A DNA stretch of 64,000 bases from Uranotaenia lowii (GCF_029784155.1 NC_073693.1:233197102-233261101), one strand, 5' to 3'. Shown: positions 10,400 to 23,699, counted from the first letter of the stretch. The notes: generated by a model from the letters alone, not told the origin. Numbers and translations are program-made.

Positions 10400-12521
10400 T
10401 ACATGTTTCGACTAATTAAATAAGTTTCTAGCAATTTCAAACGGCCGATAATTCTCAATATTTTGACTAATTTTTGGTCCGAGACAATAATGGAAATTGA
10501 GCATGGAATTTACGCCGAAATTAAAATTTGTCATATGTGTCAACTTGATTCTTTAAGTTACACATAACCTTTGAATAATTTTCTTGAGTTATTTTCTTCT
10601 TTTGTAGTTTAAAAATTCTGCATTCTGCAAATAATTCCGCAAATTAAAGAAAATTTGCCCCTTATAATTTCTGGCTTAAACGAAGAGGTTTCCTACAGTC
10701 CTAATATTAGAGAATTTCGTTCATTCGCAATATATGCTTAAACACAAGAACCGGCGTATTCTTTTAACTGTGATGTAAAAACTATGTTCTACCAGATATT
10801 TACTTTAACCGATATACCATAATTAATAAGAAAACGGGAAACACGAATGGGCTATGAGACTTTTTTTTCCAAATTGCCCAGATTTTTTCATCTTCAACAC
10901 CTTGCATCCCTGAATGGAAGTATTACACTCAGGGGGGTGGCAATCTGGTTCTTCTTGCAAACAAGAATCTTTTTCTTTTTTTTCTATCCATCGGGAGAAA
11001 CGTTTATGGTGTTTTCCTCTCAAAGCAGTACAGAATTGAAAAAGTCAAAATTTCAACCAATGAGGAACCAGAATGATTGTTGTGTTAGTGTGCTATCATT
11101 CATAATTCTCTAGGATTTGATATCTAGTCCGGTTCCTTGACAGCAAAATGTCAGGTTTGTTATGGGCCCAATAATCGTGGGCCGGTAATTTTGATGGTTG
11201 TCAAAATCAATGAAAAAGGATAAGGATGTCACCCCCCTGATTACACTGTGATTTTTTTCGGAGCTTTAATCAGAGATGCCAGGTGTCCTGATTTTTCAGG
11301 ATTTGTCTGATTTTCATAGACCTTTTTGAAAAACTTTAGAATTGTCCTGATTTTTGACAAATGTTATTTTAGATGTCCTGAATTGTCCCGATTTTCAAAA
11401 AATAAAATCTCAATAAGGATCGCATTTGTACTTAAGTTATGAGAACATCGAACAAATCTGCAATTAAATAGATGAATTTAACCGACGGGAATCTTAGCTT
11501 CAACTGATATTTAGATGATGTTTTTCGATATGAACTGCAGTACAGCCAAGAAGATGCTCACTTTTGTTGCATGTATTATGTATCTATATCACCCGTTTAT
11601 GCTTTGTTTATGCAATCTAGGAATGTCTTGGTTCCTCTGTTCGACAATCACAAAAAAGGTTGATCAGGGATACCGCCCGTATAAGTTTTCTTATTTTTAT
11701 TCTTTAGTTTGCGTACAATGATTGAAAAAAATATTTAAGAATCAGATGTAATATCCAACTTTCATTAGCCACCACAAAAATCTTTAATGGCACCGATTCA
11801 TTCAGCATAGATCATTTGATGTAAGACTCAAACAATAGTAACCGATTGAATTATGTTTTTTTAATGTAATTGTTTAATATTTTATAGTCAATCTTTGACA
11901 AAAGAGAATTTTTCGTTATAACACCAATTTTAACGTTTTAGGCATTTTTAAGTGTTTTTGCATCAAAATTTTAAAAAAAAACCGATTTTTTTTTGTCCTC
12001 CTCCTTTTGTTGACCTTTGAGAGTGAAAAATTCGAAACTTTGAGCGCTTGGAAGCGTCACTACATCAAGTTCGATTGAGCTTAAATTTTGCACAGATTTG
12101 TTTGTTTTTTGGTCAATCCACAAAATGTATGTTGTTCAATAGTTGTTTACCTTTGGCAAGGGGAGGCTGTGCTGGAAAGTGACAGGAGTGTTTGCTTTTC
12201 CCAAATCCATTTTTTTTTTCGGAAAATGCTTCAGAGCCGGGCCCCGAAAATAGATCAAAGGAGTGACATCAAAAAAATAGATGGCCATCTGTTTCTCAAA
12301 GATTCGTGAGAGCAGCTAGTCCAGGGATAATCGAGTAATCTTGTCTTGGAAACCTCAAATCTTATTCAAAAAACTGGTGAGTCTGTTCCATTTTTTAATG
12401 GCTCGTGCAATATCGATCGTTATACTGATTTGTAAAAACTTCCCTTAAAACTGTTAAACCAGATCCGGACGGCACTTTTCGGTTGATTACAGAATCTGTA
12501 GCTGTTTCCAATCTTTGAGAC
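10400..12521. other. non-coding stretch with small repeat relics
   Basis: No gene is seen. About 11255-11400 carries a decayed hAT-like motif block (GATGCCAGGTGTCCTGATTT, with further TGTCCTGA repeats). About 11985-12100 carries a relic of the dispersed repeat also seen at 4930-5000. The remainder is AT-rich and unremarkable. Confidence 0.45.
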
Positions 12522-13639
12522 CAGTGGTTTTCAAACTTTTTACACTCACCGCCCCCTTTTGCTAAATTTTTGAGCTTAACGCCCCCCATTAAAAACATCT
12601 TTGAAATACAAAACGCTAGCAGAATTTCTGAAAATCAAATACAATTTCATCTAATACGTTTTCATTTTTTTATTAACATCTATACAGCAAAAGAAATGTA
12701 TTAAATTTTTCTAAATTAACATCTCAATTTCTGAATTTTGTTAAAAATGCTACCTTCAAATAAAATCTGTTACATATTGTTGAATTGAAACAACGACAAT
12801 TCTCTCCAAAAAGTTAAAGTGGGTGTAAAATATGATAAGGTGCCAAAACATTTAGATATTTAGTTAGCTTTAGATGTGCAGTTTTTGAAACATCATTATA
12901 GAGTATATTGATATTATTTTTGGGATGAAATAGACACTAAAGAATATATTTAGAGGAATGAAAAAACATCAGAATGATTTGAAAAGGTTATCAACACTGA
13001 AATTGGTTTGAATTTCAATCTGTTCTCCACTCGTCCGAAAAAGTGCTTAACGAGCTAAAACCTTTCTTATTCAATTGATTATTGAGCTTGAATTCAACTT
13101 CAACAATAAGATTGTTAATCAATTTTTTCAGAGATTATTGAATATTACTTCTAAAACCCCGGCCGGTGTCTAGAAAGTGACTTAAGAAAACATTGAACTT
13201 TGAAACACAATCTACAAAAGAAGCTCTTTGCTAAAAAAGTCAGAATTTTGTCATTTTTTTAAATCTATGATCCAATCTGTGATGGCTTTTCACGCAGATT
13301 TTTAAGAAAGCATTTTTTCCAGTAAATTTGTTACAACATTACAGAAAAAGAAAATTTTCAAGTATTTTTAATCAAAACTTACGCTATAGAAATATAGATA
13401 ATCTAGTCTTAAATCTGATAACAGTTTTGTGTTTAGTTATGCATTGTTATTTCATGGTTGTGCATTAGACATACACGTTGTCATTTCGATTCTACGTTTT
13501 TTTAGAAATTTATGAAAATGTGAATTTTAATATCACCTCACCGTCCCTCTGAGTTTTTACAACGCCCCAAAATTTCAAATTTGAGGTCACCGCCCCCTTG
13601 GAAGCCCCTGGAAGGTAGCGACCACTTTGAAAATCACTG
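12522..13639. mobile_element. non-autonomous hAT element, about 1.1 kb
   Basis: The termini are CAGTGGTTTTCAAA and TTTGAAAATCACTG, inverted with one mismatch. The flanks are TTTGAGAC (12514-12521) and TTTTAGAC (13640-13647), an 8-bp target duplication with one substitution. Subterminal CGCCCCC motifs lie at both ends (12550-12590 and 13562-13600), as often seen in hAT derivatives. No transposase frame remains; the interior is AT-rich. Confidence 0.85.
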
Positions 13640-14689
13640 TTTTAGACTATCAGATTCAGATAGGTTCAAATTATTTTAGAAAGTTCTGTTTTTTTGACAA
13701 AACTCTTAAACAAAAACATAACATTTTAATATAGTAATTTTGAGTTCTGCGAAAAAAGTTATAGGACTTTTTTTATTTGTTTAATTTTTCTCATTTCAAA
13801 CCAAATTTAATTTTTGATATAAATCTAATCGTTTTGCAGGTTTCAGCAAATTTGTGAATGAAATCAAGTTTTTCTTAACTTTCTGCAGTAGGGGAGAGTG
13901 AAGATACTTGATCCCTGAGGATACCTGATTCCTTCGCTATATTTCGAAACAGGAATGTCTTAAAAATTTTAAATGTTCTAGAAAAATGTGCCAAATATTA
14001 CAAAACAAACATGCTGTTATCTCAACAAATTTTAAAATAAATATTTTCCGAGTTATTGAACTTTGTTTGAAAAATTTAACAAAATGTGATTTAAAGATCT
14101 TTTTATCACTTTAAAATGTTACTCACATGAAAAAAATATTTAATAAAAAACATATTTATTGCAAAATGCCAATCGTTACAGTATAATATAAACTTCATAA
14201 TGCTATATTTTCAAAGCAACAGTAAACTCTCAATTTTTTAAAGAAGAAGTTTTCCAACTAGATTTCTGCCCAGGGTCAGGGCACCCTGAATTAAGGATCA
14301 TGTTTCTTTTAGTAAAGGATCAAGTCTCCTGTAACTTAAAAATTATCACAAATTTTTTAGTCTCACGGAAATGCTTCTAGTTCATCTACGAGTTCATGTA
14401 TCGTTCTTACTTTCAGAGCATATAAACATGAAATTACACGCTATCAGTAAATGCAAAAGACGGCGTATTGCTAAATTTTCCTAAAAAGATATGATAAAAA
14501 TAAGAAAAGGGGTTCAAATAACTTTGTTCCTAATTATATTCCAATTTTTTTTTTTTTAACTATTGAATTATACTTTTTTAAGATCATGCAGTATCAAAAA
14601 TTATTCCTTAATTGAATGAAGTATAATAAACAAAATCAAAGTCAGATTTTTAAAACGTATGTTTGATAATTAATCAGTTATTCCTTAAT
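13640..14689. other. AT-rich stretch, nothing identified
   Basis: I see no coding frame, splice signal, terminal repeat or RNA-like structure that I can support here. Confidence 0.5.
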
Positions 14690-16361
14690 TCCTCATCTTC
14701 TCCCCTTCCCAATGGGGAAACGGCTCTCGAGCTATACATTACAAATATTTAAAATATCTGAAATATGTTATATGCTCCTTTTGGCTCCATTTGTTTGATA
14801 AGAGTTTTCGAGTTATGTCAAATAAAATTTAAATTAAACCTGCCTCTTTCTCCCCGACTTCGCCCTGAAACGGGAGTGTCTCAAATAATTTATATGCAAA
14901 CACCCTATCATATAAAAGATGATCCCATTGCTTGATATGTTCCCGATTTATGCCAAAAAAAATTGGTAAGGGAACTCTACTGCCCTTTCCATCCCCCACT
15001 GCTGGAATGAAGTCGGGATCTCAAATAATCATACTAATTTTTTTTGTATCCAAAATCCCCCCCCCCCCCTCATATCAAATTTAATCCCATTGGTTGATAA
15101 GTCTTAAGCTTTATAACAAAATTTATATAGAACCCCTTTCTTTCCTACCCTCTCCACACTGCAAGGCGTAGGATCTACTTATAGTAATCGTACAAACATA
15201 TCTCGTACTCAAATACCATTCAATGCCATACTTGATTCCATTTGCTGGTTTCGTCAACATTGATTGAGAACTTATGCTAACAAAATTGTATTGGGTTAAA
15301 TCCTCCCTTCTTCCTGTGTTCCTACTCACTGTAAGAAGGCTAGTGTCTCAAATTATCATATAACCATATCGAAATAATTTTCCCATGTCAAAAACTGTCC
15401 ATTTGTTAGATAAATGCAGAAATGCAAAAAAAATGTATGGAAGCCCTTCTCCTCCTTTCTTGTATCGTCAATCCTACACAGTAAACGAAAATTACCGAGT
15501 TCGGTAATTTTTTTACCGAAATCCTAACATGTGTAAATCGTTAAACTGTTCGGTAATTTTTTCGGTAAAAATGAAACGAACATCGGTAAATGAAGAATCG
15601 ACTTACCGATGTTCGTTTATTTTTTACCGAAAAAATTACCGAACAGTTTAACGATTTACACATGTTAGGATTTCGGTAAAAAAAATTACCGAACTCGGTA
15701 ATTTTCGTTTACTGTGTATGCTCCTACTGGAATGGTTTTAAATAATCATAGAAATATTTACATCCCATGCCAAATTTGGTTCTATTTGCATAGTAGGTTG
15801 GTGAGTCGAGTTATGCTAAAACATGTGAGAGAGTCCGATTTCCCCTTTCGATTTCTCCATATAAATAATGCAGGGGTAAGTACTTTATGTTCATAGAATT
15901 GTTTCTTGTGCTCAAATACCCTTTGATGCCAAACTTGGTTCATTTGCTGAATTAATTCTCAAGCTATGCAAAAAAATTGTAAGGTAGCCCGCTTTCTCCA
16001 TATATATCTCCCCGCTGGAAGAAAGGAGGTGGCTCAATTTATCATTCGATCATTTCTCGTATTTAAATACCACTCCAAGCCAAATTTGGTTTCATTTGCT
16101 CGATAAGATTCCTCGTACCGAAATACACTCTCATGTCAATTTTGATTCCATTTGCATGATCAGTTCTCGAGCTATGAAGACTTATTTATTTTATGTAAGA
16201 GACCCCTTCTCCCCTTCCAGGAATAGAGAGGGTCCGAAACTATTATAGGAACCTTCCTCGGCCTCCAATCCAAGTTTCACGCAAATCGGTTCAGTGTTTT
16301 CGAGTCTATCGGGAACAGACAGACAGACAGACAGACAGAAATTTATTTTTAAATAAATAGA
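14690..16361 (-). mobile_element. Helitron-like element, 3'-truncated, minus strand
   Basis: On the minus strand the element starts TCTATTTATTTAAAAATAAA directly after an A (16362 on the plus strand is T). A (GTCT)n run follows (16315-16339), then the same TCCCGATAGACTCGAAAAC-type leader as in the complete copy at 33836-35687. Repeated units of about 150-170 bp follow, each with a run of C/T-rich sequence (CCCTTCTCCCC), TCTCAAATAATCATA and ATTTGGTTCCATTTGC in plus orientation. The 3' hairpin and CTAG end are missing. A palindromic MITE has inserted at 15477-15716. Confidence 0.75.
15477..15716. mobile_element. 240-bp near-perfect palindromic MITE, TA-flanked
   Basis: The element runs from CACAGTAAACGAAAATTACC to its inverted copy and is flanked by TA (15475-15476, 15717-15718). 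The two 120-bp halves are almost exact inverted repeats rich in TTACCGA, with a small asymmetric centre near 15590-15600. There is no coding capacity. It sits inside the minus-strand Helitron and is therefore the younger insertion. A transcript would fold into one long hairpin. Confidence 0.9.
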
Positions 16362-16379
16362 TTTTTGGTATTGTTATGA

Positions 16380-18696
16380 TTTTTAGATAAATTTGAATTT
16401 CAAACCAGACGCCCACTCCACCCCTCTCAATGAGCGTATTAGGGCCGAGCAAATCCGAGCATTTTTATCCAAAAACCTGGCATAATCCAGGTATTGGACT
16501 ATACAATTTTCAATAAAAAAAAAACAGGCAATATCTGGGCAAATCTGACCGAAATTCAGGCATTTCTCATGAAACTTCAAAAGAAAAAGTGATAAATGAA
16601 CACATGAAAAATTATTCTCTTTTGAGTCACATCGGCGGTGTTCAATTTAAATTTTATTTTTCCAAAAAAATGTGGCATGTGTATTTCGATAAAACAAGCC
16701 CCTAAAATCATACCTTGTGTAAAAAATGTAGTTTTGGTTTAGATTTTTACTAAACCCGGGTATTCTTCTTCGATACCAGGGCAACCGGGCCGGACCGGGC
16801 TTTTTCCTTTTTTTTCTTTAAACAAGCAGGCGTTCTTGAAAGCTTAATCATACCTATTACTTCCAACAAATTAGCAGTATTTGAACGATTCTTAACAACT
16901 ATGTTTCTTTTAGTTTTATAAAGTTTTCCTTACTCTTTCGGATTTTTTTTTTCATTGTACTCTTTTTAGCATTGCGGGGTATGGTAACCCTACCCTAACC
17001 TACACATTTAATTTTTTTGTTTTGTACGCAATTAAGCTTTAATTTTATGCCCTGTTGACTGGCAAAATATTTAGCAAACTTCACGACGAAATACTGGTGT
17101 GTGTTTTAATACTTGTTTGAAATTTGGTTTATATAAAAATAAACATGTAATCAACGGGGGCACCATGCAAAAATTTTCAACTTCAATGGCTTCTCAAAAA
17201 CTTATGTTCACAATTAATCCTACCCCTTATTCATCATAAGTTTTAAGGATGATGGGACATAGAATTGGCATAGTAAGAAAAATTATTGGTTTCTTTAGTT
17301 ATTTTTACAAGGCCAAATGTTATAACCTTTCAGTGAGTTTTTCCATCTTCTAGGAAATCAAAGTTTAACCACTTGAGTTTCAATTAATTTTGAAAATGTA
17401 AATTCTCAATTTAGTATCACAATATCGAATTCAGAAAAAGATTTTCACTTAAGAAAAGCATTTTCACAGCACTGGCAATTGAAATTATCACAAATTTAAT
17501 ACTGAACAAATTTTGAGAGACATAAATTGAAACGCTTAAACATTAAGTAATATTTAGAAGCATGATAAGAAATAGAGAATCGTTCGAGCAGTTCGAACGT
17601 TGCTGTGCTGTAAATACCTTCTGGAAAGCTTCATCCCCAATGAAGATTTTTTATTAAATTAAGGATTCTATAACATTATTCCCGAAAGTTTCACGACATC
17701 AGCTGTCGAGGAATTGATTCCAGACATTTCCAGATTAATTTTAAACCTGAGACTAGCGGTTTGAACCTCCATCCATTTTCTTGAGTAATTCTCTTTTAAT
17801 TTTCAATGTTTATCTGTAACTACAGAACAAATGTCAATCATAAACCATCAACAATTGTTTATATCGAATTTTCTGGTTGGTGGATCTTTCAAGTTTCCAT
17901 TTTATCGTATTCATGTTGAGGTCAGCTTATGTTGAGTCTAGTCGATCGACAGTTCAGTGTTGAGTCTGGTCCACTGATTTTTCCTGGCAATCGACTGTCT
18001 CTCAATTATTGCTATACCTACAATTCGCTGCAACAAATGAACACCACATTTATTTGCTCCCATAGAAAAAAGAGTGGAGCAACAGCGACAACAAAAAGGG
18101 CTTCAATCACAAAGAAATATGAACAACCTGTTACCGATGTGATGATTACTAGCTTTATGAATCATTAACGATACTTTACGTTCTGCGGAATCTCTCCTCC
18201 TTTAGTACTTCATATCGAAGGCAACTAGTAGGTAGAGGGTAACAACAGTTAAACCTCAACCTCAAAGTACGGAGAAAGAGTCGTCGGACTTAAAGCAATT
18301 CCTGCATTCTACATATACCTCATCATGACTGGTGCTGATTCTGGAGGTGTTCTATTCTATCTCTTTGTATAGTCTACAGAACAGAAGAGACGGAAAAAGC
18401 GGAAAAGAAAGGCTTACGAGACGATTCTAAATTTCTGGCCGTATGACTGAAGTACGAAAGTTCAATGCTTTAGCGATTGCTATTTTATTTTGAGCCAAAG
18501 GAATACTTTTTTTAATATCTTTAGATACTCTACAAGCAAAGCAAAATGTTCCTCAACACTTCAAAACAAAAACATATAGCATTTTCTTCAAATGACCAGC
18601 TTCATGCTTCGAACAACTACACATTTTTATGGCAACAACCTACACCTAACAACCATAATTGTTTGGTAGCAGTCGGCCGCGTTGAAAGTTTTCTTT
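16380..18696. other. non-coding stretch with relic repeats
   Basis: About 16440-16810 contains decayed terminal-type motifs (GGGCCGAGCAAATCC, CCAGGGCAACCGGGCCGG) that suggest an old DNA transposon without definable ends. The region at 17900-18350 is somewhat richer in GC and unique-looking, with a 79-codon frame at 17929-18168 that has no recognisable domain. I do not call a gene. Confidence 0.4.
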
Positions 18697-19215
18697 CCCG
18701 AGCAGACTGTGATGCCCAAAGTGATAGCAAACTGAAACCAAAACGAGGTATCAACACCAAAGTGAGAGCATCATTTGCTGTTGTTATTTCTTTGATAGCA
18801 AAACTAGGCATCAGTATAGTTTCAAAACTTTCTTTTTGAAAGCATACAGAGAGCAAAATGAGCTATCAATAGCATGCTGTTATCACAAATTGAAGTAGAA
18901 TTTTATCCAATAGCAAAACTAGGGATCAATAAGCTTTCATATATTTTTTTCTATAATCGTTGATGAAATCAAAATGCTAGCTTTATTTGGTCTTTAATTT
19001 ACCGTATCGCAAAATTTGGCACCGTGAAGTTTTTTTTATGTTATTTTGGAAAATAACACAATAAATTTACTAAAACAACAACGACGATAATTGTAAATTT
19101 TTATCAATAGCATAACGAGGCCTCATCCAGGTCTCATAATTAAAGATTAAAAAAAAAGTGACACCAAATTACAAATCGATTTATGCAAATAACAAGGCAT
19201 TACAAGGAGTGTGTT
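18697..19215 (+). mobile_element. CCCGAGCAGACT-family MITE, copy 1 (one end clear)
   Basis: The left end is CCCGAGCAGACTGTGATGCC. The interior has the family's repeated GAGAGCAAAATGAG, TAGCAAAACTAGG and CATCAGTATAG.TTTC-like pieces. The right terminus has decayed, and the end coordinate is approximate, placed where a GGCATTACAAGG-like motif occurs. Relatives lie at 22208, 27189, 27913-28388 and 28943-29373. Confidence 0.55.
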
Positions 19216-20124
19216 TGAAAGTTTTCCAACATAAGGTAAGGTTTATTCATTAGTTGATTAAAAAACGAAAAACTTGTTGCCACAACGCGGAATTCGGATA
19301 CATTACGTTAAATAAATTAAAATCGTTGACAAAATGTGAGGCAAAAGCAGTTTTCGGGAATATTTTCATTTCAGGTTGCGTGAATTTCATTCAAATTGTT
19401 AAAATTAAAATCATCCCACAATGCAGAAATAAAATTTGGATAGAGTGAAAAATGTGTTTTTTTTTCAAATTATAGAAAAAAAAATTATTTATATTTTTTA
19501 CATTTTTACTGAAACAAAACTTTGCTTTTTGCTGGAAAATATTCGAGTTTATTAATACAGAAACATCAATATCTTTGTTGAATGATTCATTTGAAAGTTT
19601 TAATTTTAATTCAAGACCCGCTCTTACTGCGAAATTTGAGACGATAGAAACTCACACTTCAAAAGTTTGAATCATTGTCTTGTACATAAAAATGTTTGTA
19701 GAATAAATCACTCGACCGCGATTTCTGCGAAATTATTGTGAATTTAAATAAAATTTTTAGAAACGTCGCTGGTAAACTGGAAACAAAACACAGACATCCG
19801 CCAATCTAGTACTTCACTTTTCTTTGTCAGAAGTCTTTCGGAAGTCGGAAGTCCGGACTTCCGAGGTAAAATTTAGTGCTGGCGCTATTATAGTGCTTAA
19901 AACGTATTGCACATTACGCTATCACTGACAATCACAAATAACACCATGATAAAGAAATTTCTGTGGAGTGCAATTAAATGCAATCAAATAACCTTGATTT
20001 AATACGAGCTATTAAGAAAAGATACACAAAATAAAAATAAAAACATTAATCCTGGCACCACTGCGTGAAGGAGAGAAAACGAAACGTCAAATGGGATATC
20101 CAAATCAAAACAAAAGACCGAAAA

Positions 20125-20570
20125 TTAAATTCCCGTAACAGTAAGAAGTTTTTCAGTTTCTGGAAACGATTGTAAAACATCTAGTGATTCGAATATCTCA
20201 TTAAGTTCCTGTAAGTGCTCACCATTTGTAAGTATTGAACGCGTTTCATGAAGTTTCTCATTTTTATCGCTTAGGTACGTAAATCCGATTGTATCTGAAA
20301 ACGATATTACAGCCACTGGAGCATCGATCAACCGAACATTGGATTTAGATAGCAACAACATGAAGGCGTTCTTAAACATCATCTTTGCACTAAAACCAAA
20401 CTCTATGTTTCTGGTACTCAAGACGTCAATAAGCAATGGCTTTCAGGGCGAGTGCGTACAATCCTTATCCACAAACTGGACAGCGGGCATTGTGTGTCCA
20501 AGTGCATGCACTAACTCAGCAACGAAGTGGATGTGTCTGAATAACAGAATTATCGATGACCAGAGGTTAG
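20125..20570 (-). pseudogene. decayed coding region of unknown gene
   Basis: On the minus strand a frame begins near 20570 with SANLWSSIILLFRHIHFVAE and continues LVHALGHTMPAVQFVDKDC. It meets an in-frame TGA just upstream of 20436, and continues for about 104 codons in the same frame (FGFSAKMMFKNAFMLLLSK, VRLIDAPVAVISFSDTIG, LQELNEIFESLDVLQ) to a TAA at 20125. Composition is protein-like, more than the AT-rich surroundings would give by chance. Further upstream the frame is broken by more stops. No intron consensus is needed to explain the continuity, so a retrocopy is possible. An alternative is a real exon using the weak acceptor GAAAG before 20440. I do not recognise the protein. Confidence 0.4.
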
Positions 20571-21055
20571 CAGATTATATCCTTGAATGCAGTTTTGTTT
20601 AAATGATCACACCGCAAGGACAATTTTCCCCGGCCTTTCCCAAGACTAAATCATAGCGGCAGCATATGATTCAGTACAAAAATTGATGGAAAGACAGGAT
20701 CGCAGATGCTAATTCCACCATCCTAACTAATCTTTCAGGTATGTTTCCGGAATCATTCTATTTGAAATATATCTCAAAAAGAAATGTTAATCATAAGTTC
20801 TAGGTAATTAAAATCATTAAAGGTTCACTGAGTTTTTAACAATTTAACAACAAGTTAGCAAGAATGCAAACCGAAATGGTAGAAACGTTAAATGTGCTAA
20901 CTGTTATTTAAAGGAATTATTGCTCTTCGTTTCATGATGCAGCATACTTATCATTTGAATTCAATTACCTCACGATTGATGTGGAATGGAACTCATCTTC
21001 TTTTTCTCATTCATCTTTTCATAAGTTATTCTTTAGATCAACATTGTAACTTAAG

Positions 21056-21130
21056 CTTAGTCCACATGAGGTCACTTAAATTGCGGTTTTGATTGCTGGG
21101 ACATGTGTTTTGTTTGTACTTGTACTATGA
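21056..21130 (+). mobile_element. partial relic of the 1065-1236 MITE family
   Basis: The sequence starting GCTTAGTCCACATGAGG resembles the left end and following interior of the small MITE at 1065-1236, including the CACTTAAATTGCGGTTTT-type continuation. The matching right end is not found. Confidence 0.4.
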
Positions 21131-22207
21131 GTTGTTAATATGGCAGCAATTAAAATCGCAGTTCAAGAAACCTAGTACCTATGAGGCTTTCAGTGAACTT
21201 AACTGGAACTTAATGCTGTTGGTGATGAAGTTGGTAGGCTTTTTTCGGTTAAATTTGAACCTTTTAAAGCACACTTCGGTTAAGTTGTGCATTTTCAATG
21301 TAAATATAAGTTGATTTTCTGTTTATGTCGACGATTTTTGAATCGCATCAGAAATTGGATTTCATTTAAATTTTTATTTTTTTTTTTTGCTGTGAAGGTA
21401 TGCATACTTAAGATAATGTTTCTCACTAGCAAGTACATAAGCAAATAACAACGCACAGGAACCTTTAAACTCCCACGGTGCACTGGTTCTAAATCTATGC
21501 ATTTTCTAATGCTTAAACTGTAAAACATAGAAAAACATTTAAGTAGAACATTGTTTCCAAAATTTTCATCAATATTTGCAACATTTTTTGTTTTGTGGAA
21601 CACTCAATTATAAAAAATCTATTATTTTTCTATTCAAATGAAATTACTAGAAATGCTATAAAAATTCCACTTGCTTAAAAATAGAGTTCTTGTTGTGCTA
21701 CAAAATTGTTAATCATAACTAATTTTAATTTAATTTTTATGTATTAATCGAGCATATGTTCTACGTTATGAATTTGATTACGACGTGTATGCATCAAGCC
21801 TGCTTTTGACACACAAACAATCACTCTGGCTTAAAGTCCTACATTGAAGAGTTCATGTTGGTGTATGATTGTTTGTTAATTATAAATATCATTGAGTTAT
21901 GAAAATTCTATTATCTAGATATTAGTTTCTGGGTGGAAGACAGTAAAAAAATCAATATTTATAAAATAACCTTTAATTAAAGTACAACTTTATCTAGCAG
22001 AAATACACGTTTTCATCAAAATCCCTTGGCTTTGAAAATTTATGTCTGCTGGAATTAAAGGCTTTATAGCTTTATGTCGAAGATCATGTAATATTAGGTG
22101 AATTGCGATGTTTTCATTTTGTGCGTTCATTGTGACATAAATTTAGGTCTTATTTGATAAGAATTTAAATTTTTGATGAATTACTGCTTCAAGCGTTTGT
22201 GTTCTTT

Positions 22208-22670
22208 CCCGAGCAGACTTTGATGCCCAAATCTATAGCAAACTGAGACCACAATAAGGTGTCAACAGCACATTGAGAGCATCGTCTGCTGTTGACTTTT
22301 TAACGAAAGCAAAATTAGGCATTATTATGGTTTCATTTTTTTTATGTTACAGCATATGTAGACCAACATAAGCTATCAACAGCAAGCTGTTAGCTCAATT
22401 TGCTATCGTTTTCATGGGTCAGCAAAAATAGCTATCAAAAAGGTTTCATTATTCTTACAGAATATATTCATTTGTTATCAAATTCATTCCATATCAAAAT
22501 ATAGCATAATGAAAGTATTTTTTGAAGAATAACGAAATGGTAGCATAACTTGGTACCTTGATAAAACTGCGTTTAAAATGGTTAAAATGCACAAATATAT
22601 GAATAAATTTATTTGGAAATATTTTATCTTTGGTTATCGATTAAGTACATAATTGATGGCCATCTTTGCA
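22208..22670 (+). mobile_element. CCCGAGCAGACT-family MITE, copy 2
   Basis: It starts CCCGAGCAGACTTTGATGCC, nearly the same as the copy at 18697, and follows it with the same order of motifs (AAACTGAGACC, CATTGAGAGCATCGTCTGCTG, AGCTATCAACAGCAAGCTG). The right terminus is decayed and the end is approximate. Confidence 0.55.
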
Positions 22671-22980
22671 CCTGAATTTTCAAGCGCATAAAACAGGGAA
22701 AACTTCTCTTAATTTCTTGCATCCAACGACACGACAAGTATTCATGATTTTTTTTAGCGGTAGCCACAAATCTGCCGTGTAGGTTTCCAGGAAGTTCGAC
22801 TGTTCCGATGGTTTATTCAAATGCAGCAGCAACCTGGTTGAAAACACAAAATATAAGTATACAATATCTCGCACTTACTAAACTGAACCAGAAACTTTAT
22901 TTTCTCTAATTTACAGATATTTTGCGGATGCTTAACCGTTTATTTCACTTTAATTTAAGAATTTTCCAAAAGAGCTGAAG

Positions 22981-23230
22981 CACAGTGGGAACAATCACCC
23001 AAAGAAAAAATAAAGTCATACTATTTTCATGAAATTAAATTTTGGGATGCGAATGTAATATAAAGTACTTTTTAAATAGTTGTTAATGAATACAATACCA
23101 CAAACTTGATTTTGTGGTATATAGTGTTTTAACACTAAACTGCGAATAAGTATATTTTAAAAAAAGTTCAAAATTTAATTTTATGAAGAAAATAACTTTG
23201 ACTTTTTTCTGGGTGTGCATTCCCACAGTG
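22981..23230. mobile_element. 250-bp MITE with CACAGTGGGAA ends
   Basis: The left end is CACAGTGGGAACAATCACCC followed by an A-rich AAAGAAAAAA. The right end is its imperfect inverse, TTTTTTCTGGGTGTGCATTC followed by CCACAGTG. The inverted match extends over about 35 bases. The interior is AT-rich and non-coding. I could not recognise a target-site duplication. Confidence 0.65.
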
Positions 23231-23239
23231 CGTTAGTGT

Positions 23240-23699
23240 CATCGAGAATGTAAACAAATGAAGTGCGGCAAAGAAAACGGAAGAACTGTTTGTCTGAAAA
23301 TATCCGTAATTCCGAGGAACAATTACGGAAATCAGACGATAAGGACATTGACTGAAGCGGTTATGAACCAGTTGGTGGTCAAGTTGAAAAAAAATTGGAC
23401 CCGAAAGCAGCAAAATATCAATTTCATACTTCGCTCGGAGAGTTTCTGGTTTATTTTCATTAGTGTGGAAAATTGTGTTTATAACTGTTTTTTAAACTCA
23501 CCCAGGTGGCTGCTGTCGATCAACGAGCGGAACTCAAATTGCCACAGACGAACTTCCAGAAAAGCTACACGGTTCTGGCAACTGATGGTTACTGCCAAAA
23601 CAACTGCCCTCTCGGTGGTCGTTGAAATTCCGGAAGAAATGTGAAGAATTCGGCCCTGTCTTGCGCACCTGGAGACTCAGGGGCCAAGCGTTTAACCTG
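23240..23699 (+). pseudogene. degenerate coding block, possible retroelement pol fragment
   Basis: The block is GC-richer than its flanks and has an ATG-initiated 128-codon frame (23258-23644) beginning MKCGKENGRTVCLKISVIPR. From about 23506 different frames each look partly protein-like: LKLPQTNFQKSYTVLATDGY in one, WSLKFRKKCEEFGPVLRTW in another, and a short VTAKTTA piece in the third. The order TVLAT, VTAKT, DSGAK resembles a BEL/Pao-type protease region broken by frameshifts, but this is weak. Alternatively 23506-23699 could be an exon: it follows a pyrimidine-rich CACCCAG acceptor and precedes CCTG|GTATGT. I cannot decide. Confidence 0.25.

Noticed and set aside
18546..18856. Overlapping 97- and 79-codon frames on both strands
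   Set aside because: They cross the terminus of a MITE at 18697 and have no domain.
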